This document shows, piece after piece, positions 46,901 to 58,900 of a DNA stretch of 64,000 bases. Made by a program: the position numbers and the translations under genes. A model generated the notes under the pieces. The model ran no database searches, was not told the origin of the DNA, and saw only the letters and a program-made list of their open reading frames with translations. Positions within the stretch are counted from its first letter, which is position 1. Every line of letters begins with the position of its first letter. Source of the stretch: Margaritifera margaritifera (Eukaryota > Mollusca > Bivalvia > Unionida > Margaritiferidae); contig JAQPZY010001579.1 in the NCBI GenBank assembly GCA_029931535.1, forward strand, positions 62,001 to 126,000, given 5' to 3'.

Positions 46901-49900
46901 ATAAAACAATGGCTCTGTGCAATGTAAATGGATAAATCCATATGCTTTGAATTTTGCTTCTAATTTCTAGTGATGAAACGTATGGAGCATAATCTCTGGC
47001 TCAGAAATAACCTCGTGTTATAAGTATGATAATTTAGATTTGGGAATGATAATGACATACATTGCATGAAACAATAGTTTTTGATAAAACAGATGCTTTT
47101 CTTCGGCCATGAACACAGTTATCACATGGTTAATTCTAAATTTTTCTCGCAGCTCAGTTTTGCTATTAAGGTTAGAGAGAAAAACTAATTTAAACTTGTT
47201 TACATGCTTCCTCATAAATCAGATTCAGTTCAGGCCTCCTTTAGTTTGGAAAAATATCTAAAAAAAAATTCAAATCCTGCATAGAGCTAATAGTTACTCT
47301 CACATTTTACAATGTTCATATACAAAATATACACATTGTTTGGATGAGTGGAAGCATGCTAAGTGAGCTTACGGTATGGTAAGGCCGTTCATCCATTGTG
47401 CATCCTGCATCCATCAACAATTGCTATATTTAGTTTTTTCTCTAAAACTACTGGACAAATTTTGACTTAAAGCATCCTGGCATGAAGGTCTTTTATTTGT
47501 GCAAATGATACTTATCTGCAATCAAATATGGCCACTATTATTACAAATTGAAAAACCTTGAAACAGCTTTTTATCTAAAACCACTCATCTGAATTTGACC
47601 AAATGTGACAGAAATAATCCTGGCATAAAGGGCTTTCAAAATTTGAATAAATGATGCATAGTCACCATAAAATATCGCTGCTATTACTAATACAGAAAAA
47701 CCTTTAAATGACTTCTTCTCCAGAACCACTCAACAGAATTTAATAATGTTTGACAGAAAGCATTCTGGCATGAAGAACTTTAAAATGTGTACAAATGATG
47801 CCAATTTACCAACAATTATGGCCACTGTTACTTAAAATAGAATAACCTTTCAGTACCTTCTTCCCAAAAAAACAACTGAATATAATTTGACTAAACTTTA
47901 CAGAAAGCATCCTGATTTGAAGACCTTCAAATTTATACAGAAGATGCAATCAGTTCTCAGATTTGGTCACTGTTACTAAAGATAGAAAAACCTTTAAATG
48001 ACATCTTAAAACTGCTCAATAGAAATTTTGACAGTGCATCCTGGCAGAAATCTTTGAATTTTATACAGGTGATGCTAATCTGCTATCAGATCCGGGCACT
48101 ATCTGAAAAGAGAAAAACATTTAAACAACTTCTGATGAAAAACTACTTAACGAATTTGACCAAACTTTACAGAAAGCATATTGGCATAAAATGTTTTCAA
48201 ATTGGTAAAAATGATGCCAATCCACCACAAGAAGTAGACAAATGTTTACACAATTTTGTCTCCAAAAACTGCTGAATAGAATTTTATCAACTTTGACACA
48301 AAGTATCCTCATATGGGTGCCTTTCAATATTGGACAAATAATGCTGATGTGCCATCAAATATGGATGAAGATAGAAAAGCTAGAGAAACCTTCAAACTTG
48401 TTTTTGTAACATACGCAGTCAATAGCATTGGAAGAAATTTGCCAAGAAAGCATCCTACTGATCCAGATTTCTTTGCACTTGCATGTGCTTCATAGGCAGA
48501 TGTCAGCCAAATAAGTGATTTTAGGCCCACTTAGGCCTCTTCTTTTATGTACACTACAGAATGCAAACTTATGATACCAGACTGAGTGTGAATCAAGACA
48601 TTAATCATGCCTCTGAGAGTGCGTAAAATGGCTTGGTGGCCACAGCTGATTCAGGGTACATTTTTGGGGGACCGCACTTTTAACATGTTATTGGTCATAT
48701 AATGCAGAGTAAATGGGAGCTAAATGCCTTTCCCAGGACACACCAAGGCAGCAGACCTGGGGTTGCCAGAGTGGGTATCTTACCAGCAATCCTTGGATTA
48801 CAAGTCCAATACTCTACCATCTGTTCTATTGTGGCTCCCTCTGATGTATAATTTGAGTGTTCACAGGGATCAAGCACCGTCATCTCCAACATGCATGAAA
48901 TATACAAACCTTGTTCCGATAGTGTAGAATGGACCATCATAAAACGTGAACTATGCTTATGACAGGAACAATACATGGAAAGTTTTGGCCTATATGCTTA
49001 AAATTAATTGTTGTGTATATTTGGGATGCATTTAAAATTTACTTGATATGATTTTACTTCTCTTGTATTTTCAAAATCAGCAGCTTATCTAGGGCTCTGA
49101 AACCGCTTAATGATTATGATATCAAATCAGCCAATTTGGATTAATACTTAGAGACCAGTTGGAAATTTTCTGTCAGTTGTGTAATAAATGGCTGATGCTG
49201 ATGTATTTGTTTACTCTCTAGTCTGTTAGTGAATGCAGATACACACACACTTAAGAAGATGATATAGAGAAAATAACTGTCAAATTTTGTCGCTAGAACA
49301 TACAACAACAAAATTATCTTTTTTGTCATTGATTTCAGACCCTTAGTGGCAGAAAAATTCGAGTGGACCTTGCAAGCCAGAATCAACAAAATCAAGGTAA
49401 AATCTGCAAAACAATATAAGCAAAAAAAGAATAGCAAACTTTTAAGTGAATTCAGCCTTTCCATAAGGGAAAAATTTATATTGAAATGGGGAAAAGTTTC
49501 TTCATATACATTTCTTGATCATTTGAAGTCCCTCCACTACCTCGCAGATCCAGCCCTCCCAAGTGAAAAAAGATGTTAATGTCTTTTGTCTTGTCACAGG
49601 TGCTAAAACATCATCTGCATACTGCAACAGAAGTCAGACAAGATTGGTCTCTTCATGGAAGGAGGGATTGGTCTTATCACTTGTTAGCTTGCTTCTTCAG
49701 AGGACTTACAGATACCTTTAAATTTTGTGCTTTTTCTCAAGTTTGAGCAATCCAAGTTGTTTTCAATTCAAATGGGAAACATACTCTATTTTCTCACTGA
49801 ATTTCTCTCTGTCCTCAGAGATGAATATTTTGCATCTCATTTGTCCATTTCATCATACAATAAGCAACACAGTGCCATTGTTTTTCTGTGTTAATGGTCA

Positions 49901-52900
49901 ATAGTAGCTACACTACAAGAGTTATAGCCCTTGATTGTCAAACCAACCCACTCTCATTTTTGCTCAATAACTCCATTAATTGTGATTGAATTTCATCCAG
50001 ATTTGGTAGACAGATTGATATTGATAGGACCTTGGCTGAGTTTAATTATCAGCCTGACAGAATCTTGCTACACATGGTAATAATCAGAAGATGCACATAT
50101 CGGCAAATCTCTGTGCTCCTGTGATTTTAAAGTTATTCTTTTTATTGGAGTTAGACGTAGTGTATGACAGAATATTGTGAATGCAGCTGGTCTTGCAGTG
50201 TTTTTAATGATCATCATGGAACTTTGAATGTCATGATCATCATCTAAAGATGCACATATCAACAAATCACTGTGCTTTCTTAATTTTGTTGAGAGTTCTT
50301 GTCCTTTTTGTCCACTAGCTGAATGCACTGTAATACAGAATCTTGTGAGTGCAACTTGTCTGCAGTTAATATGGATCACTGTGAAACTTGGTACATATTA
50401 TGGTCATCAATGAAAGATGTGCTTATTGACAAATCTGTTGTGCTCCCATAAATTTTGTAGTCATTGCTCTTTTTTGCTTATAGCAGGATGCAGTATATCA
50501 CATAATTTTGGGAACTTGGTTACTCTTGCAGTTTTCAACTTAATATATATTTGCAGTATGTTTGAAAGAGTTATGCCATTTATGTATGCCTGACATAAGG
50601 TTGTGAAGTCCATATGTACATCTGTCTGATTCATTTTATTTCTGCACAATAACTCAAGTTGTCCACCATTTACAGTTACCAAACTTTGTGGATGGCATGC
50701 ACTTGGGGTAAGGAAGAACTCCTATTGATTTCGGTATCAAAAGCAAAGGTCAAGGTCACTTTGAACAAGAAAAATGGTTTCTGCACAATAACTTGAGTTG
50801 TTCACCAACTAGTTACCCAACTTTGTGGATGGCTTGCACTTGGGGTAAGGAAGAAACATCTCGACTTTAGGGTCAGTGGTCCAGGTCACTATGAATGAAA
50901 GAAGAATAATGGTTTCTGCACAATAACATTAGTTGTACATAACAGACCTGGAGCAAATTTTGTGGATGGCTTACACTTGGAGTAAGGAACAAGGCATATT
51001 GATTTTGGTGGCAAAGATTATGAAAGAAGAAAAGTGGTTTCTGCACAAGAATTTCAGTTAGCTACATAGAGGACTATTAAACACAGGTCAGGCCATGCAT
51101 GGGACTCTTGTTTTATGATAGACTCTTCTCCACCTTGGAGGTTGGATGTGGGAGAGGCATGTGTATAGGTGGCGCTCTCCAGTTTCGTACTTTGCATAGG
51201 GTTCGAATTTTAAAGTAAAAGAATTACCCAGGTTTTCCTCACTGGCTGTCCTGGCTATTAAAAAAAGACCTTGTATATGTTAGGTATTGTTAAAAGAACT
51301 TTGAATTCCTTTTATTTTGGTGTATGATTGATGGGTGAAATTTGGGTTATAGAGTATACAGCTTGATTTAACTTAAGATGTGCACCTCTCAAAAAACTGC
51401 TAGCTCCGCTTGGTCATTTTCACTTCCTGTACTTAAAGGTAAATATAAAAAAAAGAGCCGATAACTTTTTTTACTTTTTGGATATTTTTTAATTCATTCA
51501 TAGTACTTTCAGAGGCTGGTATTGTCTGCTCTGGCAAAATTCGTTTCCCTATTTTAATAACTGCTGAAAATAGTGCACTTTTGACTAATTCAGGCTGATT
51601 TTTCGAGTACTTTGGAGCGGCCATTTTGTCCGCTGTGCTTAGATCATGTCCAGTTTCCACAAGTACAATATGTAAAGAAATTTCAGCCACAGTACATGAA
51701 AGTAACATAGAGGTATGCCAACATTCTCTCCATTGTGCATGTTGCAAATGCAAAATACTTCATCTTACACCTGTCACTCACTCAGAAGCATGTATTATCT
51801 GTAGAGCGCCCCCATATATATGTGAGCAAATTGCTCACGATTCATCTAGTTATTCATTAGTTGAGACATGGAATCGTGTCTTGCCTTTATCTCAGTTTTG
51901 TTGAGGGAATGCAGCTTTAAATTCACATACTTTGCATATTATAGGTGAGAAGCCCTTTATCATACCTCATTGAAGGTGCGATATATCTGTTGTGTACTGT
52001 TGAACGCTTATCCTTAACCCTCCTCTTTTGAAAAATAATTTGGAACCTTTACACCTACATACATTAGGTATGTACATGAGTCATGTTCTTTGGATATGAA
52101 ACATTTTTTCCATTTAACTTTTAGCTCACTTTGCAGAAGGCACCTGTCGTGTGTCAAGTGTCAACAATTGCTTTTTTAAATGTCTAAATAACCACTGGAC
52201 CAGTTTGGACCAAATTTGGCACATAGCATCCTGGTATGAAGTGCTTTAAAATTTATACAAAATGATGTCAATCTGACTTCAGATATGGTCACCATTACTA
52301 AACATAGTAAAAGCCTTAAAATGACTTCTTCCCAAAAGTCAGTGAACAGAATTTGATTAAATTGCAGAAGAAGCATCTAGCTCAGAGACCTTTAAATTTA
52401 TATAAAATGATGTCGATCAGTCTTTAAATATGGTCAGTGTTAAAACTTGACACAAAATGGCAAGGCATAAAGACCTTTTAAGTTTATACAAATGATGCCA
52501 CTTCACCATCAGATATGACCACTGTTACTAAAAATAGACAAAACCTTTAAATGACTTCTAAAAACTGCTCGTTACTACAAATATACAAACTTTGAAATGA
52601 CTTTTTCAAAAAACCACTGAGCAGAATTTAATCATATTTGACAGGAAGCATCCTGGCATGAAGACCTTTCAAATGATGCTGATCTTCCACCAAATGTGGC
52701 TATTGTTCCTAAAAATATAAAAACTTTGAAACAACTTCTCCAAAACTAATGAATAGAAGTTGACAAACTTGACAAAAAGCATTCTGGCATGAAGGCTTTT
52801 AAAATGTATACAAAAGATGCCTGTCTAACATCATTATGGCCACCATTACTAAAAATAGAAAAATCTTTCGACTACTCCAACTCAAAAACAGCTTAAAAGA

Positions 52901-55900
52901 ATTTGACCAAATTTAACAGAAAGCATTCTGGCATAGAGGTCAGAGTTTAACTGATGCTGATCTGCTGTCAAATGTGCCCACCATTACTACAAATTTTAAA
53001 AAGCATTAAATGATTTGTCCAAAACTGCTGAATAAAATTTGACAAAACGTAACTAAAAGCATTTAAAATGTACACAAATGATGCTGTTCTGCTACCAAAT
53101 ATGGTCATTGTTCCTAAAATTAAAAGAAACTTAACTACTTCTCCAAAAGGTGGAGGGTATATTGTTAATGATGTCCATCTGTCCATCTGTCCATCTGTCC
53201 ATCCGTTATCTTCATTTTCATAAAGTAGCTTTAGCTTTGTACCAGACTTTGTGCATGGCTTGCACTTAAGATAAGGAAGAATCCTATTAAGTTTGGGGTC
53301 AAGTGGTCAAAGTTCAAGATCACCATTACTGAAGGAATGTTTTTTTGTGGTTTTGTGGGGTTTAACAACATTTTTCAGCACATGATAGGCAATACATGGT
53401 GGCCAGTATATTTGGTGGAGGAAAAACGTGGGAAGAACCACCAACCCATGGGAAGCTACTGGCAAGCTTTCTCACATACCCATGTTGGTCGAGCCAAGAC
53501 TCGAACCCATGCGGACAGAGGTGAGATGTGTGAGTGATCTGTAAAGGCAAGTGCCTTAGACCATTTGGCCACCTGAGGCCCCATTACTGAAGGAAGAAAA
53601 ATGGTTTCCACACAATAACATTGGTTTGTGGATGGGGTGCACTTGGAGTGAGTAAGAAGCCTATTGATTTTGTTGCTAAAAAGGCAAGGGCCAAAAAATG
53701 AAAAATGGTTTCTGCACAAAAGATTTAATTTCCTGACCATATATCATCACCTTACAATGTGTCTTCACCCAAGTTTGTGGATGACTTACAGGTAGGGTAA
53801 GAAAGTGGCCTATTGATTTGATGGTCAAATATTCAAAGGTCATGGTTTCTTTGAAAGAAGAAAATAGTTTACAGCTCTACTGGTCATAGACCAGAAGAGC
53901 ATTCAGGATGGCATGTTGTCCATTATCCATTCATCCATTAGCACATGTTTGTTATCACTACTCTTCCTAAACTACTTGAAAGATTGCCATGAAACATTAC
54001 ACACGCATTCATCCAATCTTGAAAATCTTGTTACTACTGCTTCTCTTGAATTGATGGTCATATCAGTATGGGTTTTTCACCAAAAGACATGAAGTCTAGT
54101 TGGTCCTAAATGAAAATGGTTCCAATCTGACATCCAATATGGCCACCATGGCAGTCATCATGAAAATCTTGTTATCGCTACGAATGGAAAGTTATATTGA
54201 CATGGGTTTTTTACCAGAAGATTTCATATGATGTCTAGTTCATCCTAATATGGCTGCACAGTGGCCCTCTTGAAATTCTTGTTATTGCTACTTCTGAATG
54301 GATGGTCATGTCAACATGAGGTTTCACTAAAAGTCTTCTTATAATGTCAAGTTGGTCCAAATGAAAATGGTGTTGATCTGACGACGTCCAATATGGCCAC
54401 CATGGCAGCCATCTTCAGAATCTTCTTATCACTACTCTTTCTAAATGGAAAGTCGTATCAGCATGGGATTTTCACCAGATTTATTATGATGTTGGTGATA
54501 AATAAAAATGGTGTCAATCTCAAGTTAAATATGGCCACCATGGCAGCCATCTTGAACATATTTTCAATACTACTACTGAACAGAAAGTCATATCAACATT
54601 GGATTTTCACCAAAAGACTTGTCAAGATGTCTGCTGGGTCCCAAGTGAAAATGGTGCTGATTTGACCTCCAGTATGGCCACCACAGTTACTGCTCCTAGA
54701 TGGAATGTGATATCGACACAAGGTTTTCAATAAAGGACCTTTTATGTTGTTTACTTGATCCTCAATGAAAATGTTGCTCATCTATGGCCACCATGGCAGC
54801 CATCTTGAAAATCTTTTTATCACTACTCCATCTGAATGGATGGTCATATTCACATGGAGTTTTCACCAAAAGACTTCTAATAACATCTAGTTGGTCCTAA
54901 ATGAAAATGGTGCCAATTGTACATCTAATATGGTGGCCAGGGTGGCTGAAATGACAATCTTATTATTGCTAAAAAAAATAACAGATGGTTTCAACACCCA
55001 GCAGTTAAAAATAAGAGATGGTCTTATCTTGAATTCCTGCAAATTCTTTTTTTGCCAGTAGAGCGTTAATTCTTTTAGGGGACTCTTGTTTCACAATAAC
55101 TTTAGTTCTAGACCATGTACCTTGACCAAAGTTTGTGGAGGACCTGCACTTAAGGTAAGGAAGTGGCCTGTTGCTTTTGAGGTGAAATGCTCAAAGAGCA
55201 AGGTCATTGTGACTCAAAGACAAATGGGTTGTGCACAATAACTTTTGTTTAAGATTAAGTCCTTGACCAAACTTTGTGGATGGCTTGAACTTAGGTTAAC
55301 AAAGAAACCCTTAGATTTTGGGGTCAACCGGTAAAAGGGTTGTGGTCATGGAAAGTCTTATAGGAAAATAATGGTTTATGCACAGTATGTTTAGTTCAAG
55401 ACTGCATACCTTAATCAAAGGTCATGGTTATTGAAACCCATTGGACGGTAATCTCCAGAGTCAACCATGCCCTACTATTGCCTTCACAAAGGATTGTTCA
55501 ACATGAGGTGGTCATATAATATACCATTCACAGTACTTTTGTATTTTCTGACTAGATCGTGATGGGTCCAGAAGAGATGATAAGCCAGATAGAACAGAAG
55601 GAGACTGGCGGAGACGGGAACCTGGCTCAGATGGTGAGGAAACGTACTCCATATTCATTGTTGTTATAGTTTATTTTAACAGAATATTTTACATCTTCAC
55701 TAATAACACCCATTCCCCACTGCATTTTCCAAACTGTTTAAAGCAGCCAGTCCAATCGTTACAGCATGAGAAATGTTTTCCAGTTCTGTTGTCTTTCATT
55801 TTACTTCATTGATAGTAGTAAATCTGTAAATCTAGCAGGTAAGAAGTAAGGAATAGCTTATCCTTTGACCCCAATGTGATCAGCATCAGAATTAATATCA

Positions 55901-58900
55901 GCATCAGCATGTATAGACAGGAGGTTGAAGTTTGTGTTTAAGGTTCCAATCATGCCTCATATGAAGAAACTGTGTTTAAACTTAACTGCTGTGTGTTCAT
56001 TAGCATGTACCAGACCTTGTGTACATAATCCATCTGTCTGGCTGGCTGTAAACATCTTCATTTCCTAAGTATACCTCTCGAACTGTTCAATGTATAAATA
56101 TTGAACTACATTCCCAGATCTGCCTTTTTCTATTCACAATTCTTTTGTTTCAGAATTGTTTTTATACATGTTTCAGTCCATCCATTATCTGGTTTTCAGA
56201 GCATAACTCTTTAAACCATTCAAGGTATCCCTATAAAACTTGTTACACAAATTGGACTTGTAGTCCCTATAAAACTTGTTACACAAATTGGACTTGTAGT
56301 CCCTATAAAACTTGTTACACATATTGGACTTGTAGTCCCTATGAAACTTGTTAGACATATTGGACTTGTAGTCCCTATGAAACTTGTTACACATATTGGA
56401 CTTGTAGTTCCTATAAAACTTGTTACACATATTGGACTTGTAGTCCCTATAAAACTTGTTACACATATTGGACTAGCAGTCTCTTTGAAACTTGTTACAC
56501 ATATTGGACTAGCAGTCTTTATGAAACTTGTTACACATATTGGACTAGCAGTCTCTATGAAACTTGTTACACATATTGGACTAGCAGTCTCTATGAAACT
56601 TGTTACACATATTGGACTTGTAGTCCCTATGAAACTTGTTACACATATTGGACTAGTAGTCCCTATAAAACTTGTTACACATATTGGACTTGTAGTCCCT
56701 ATAAAACTTGTTACACATATTGGACTTGTAGTCCCTATGAAACTTGTTACACATATTGGACTTGTAGTCCCTATGAAACTTGTTACACATATTGGACTTG
56801 TAGTCCCAATGAAACTTGTTACACGTATTAGACTAGTAGTCCTTACGAAACTTGTTACACATATTGGACTAGTAGCCCCTATGAAACTTGTTACATGAAT
56901 TGGGCTTGTAGTCCCTATGAAACTTGTTACACATATTGGACTTGTAGTCCCTATGAAACTTGTTACACATATTGGACTTGTAGTCCCTATGAAACTTGTT
57001 ACACTAATTGGGCTAGTAGTCCCTATGAAACTTGTTACACTAATTGGGCTAGTAGTCCCTATGAGACTTGTTACACAAATTGGACTAATAGTCCCTATGA
57101 AACTTGTTACACAAATTGGACTAATAGCCCCTATGAAACTTGTTACATGAATTGGGCTAGTAGTCCCTATGAAACTTGTTACACTAATTGGGCTAGTAGT
57201 CCCTATGAAACTTGTTACACTAATTGGACTAGTAGTCCCTATGAAACTTGTTACACTAATTGGGCTAGTAGTCCCTATGAAACTTGTTACACAAATTGGA
57301 CTAATAGTCCCTATGAAACTTGTTACACATATTGGACTAGTAGTCCCTATGAAACTTGTTAAACTAATTGGGCTAGTAGTCCCTATGAAACTTGTTACAC
57401 TAATTGGACTAGTAGTCCCTATGAAACTTGTTACACTAATTGGACTAATAGTCCCTATGAAACTTGTTACACATATTGGACTAGTAGCCCCTATGAAACT
57501 TGTTACACATATTGGACTAGTAGTCCCTATGAAACTTGTTACACTAATTGGACTAATAGTCCCTATGAAGCTTGTTACACATATTGGACTAGTAGCCCCT
57601 ATGAAACTTGTTACACATATTGGACTAGTAGCCCCTATGAAACTTGTTACATGAATTGGGCTAGTAGTCCCTATGAAACTTGTTACACTAATTGGACTAG
57701 TAGTCCCTACGAAACTTGTTTCACTAATTGGACTCATAGTCCCTATGAAACTTGTTACATGAATTGGGCAAGTAGTCCCTATGAAACTTGTTACACTAAT
57801 TGGACTAGTAGTCCCTACGAAACTTGTTACACTAATTGGACTAGTAGTCCCGATGAAACTTGTTACATGAATTGGGCTAGTAGTCCCTATGAAACTTGTT
57901 ACACATATTGGACTAGTAGTCCCTACGAAACTTGTTACACTAATTGGACTAGTAGTCTCTATGAAACTTGTTTCATGAATTGGGCTAGTAGTCCCTATGA
58001 AACTTGTTACACATATTGGACTAGTATTCCATATGTGCCTGTTGCTATTCACAATCAGGGTTGGGACTGGGATTGAAAAAATGTTTCTCCAGAGAGTTTA
58101 CACAAAAAAAAAAGAATAATCTTTTACTTGGCCTTTTTTTGTGCCAGATCCAAATCCACCTTTTGTACAAAATGTTTTCTGCGTCTTTTTATTTTAGATA
58201 ATTGTTTTAAGCGTTTTATTACAACGGGGCAAATTTTGGGATAAAATAAATTGGCTTAAGACTGAATAGCATTATTGTCCTTTTTATGTAGAAAAACAGG
58301 CTTTAAAATTAAAATTATATTTTGAAAAGTTGAATGTATTTTTTTGTACATTGGTACATATACATGTTTGAGAAGTATTTTTAGCATTTATTTTAAATTT
58401 TGAATAATTATTAGTATTATTATTGTAATAGTTACAACATAATCTAAATATCCATTACAGATTATTCTTGCATTTCATATGAATTTGATCTATACTTTTA
58501 AAAAATCACAAAATAAGAAAATAAAATTAAAATCATGTCTGGAATCCAACAGGTAAAATAAGGTTATCCAAGAAATTGAATAGAGATTTTGTTTAGAAGA
58601 ATATCCCAGTCATAAATATTTTCATGTTATTCATTTGTTATTCTGAATATTGACAAACCTAAATACAAATTCATATTTGGAAGAATGAAGACCTGTGTCT
58701 GAGACAAAACAAATGTTAATTAAAAAAATGAGTTTTGTTTACTTGTTGCTTTGTATGCCACTGAGATAGTTAATGGGATATAATTAAAATCCTTCATCTA
58801 GATACTGAAGCCCTATATTAATCGCACTTTTTTGTTTTTCTGTCAGTCCATTTATCTGTCTGTTCATGCTTCTTGTAAACAGTATAGTTTTGCAAGCCTT

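Noticed and set aside
51433..51753. 106-codon minus-strand frame treated as a gene
   Set aside because: It fills a block with repeat-like boundaries and has no recognised family; kept only as a note within the possible element.
56220..58052. 610-codon minus-strand open frame of GTTSPICVTSFI repeats
   Set aside because: Entirely produced by the 36-bp satellite; several other frames are open for the same reason and there is no start context, splice logic or domain.
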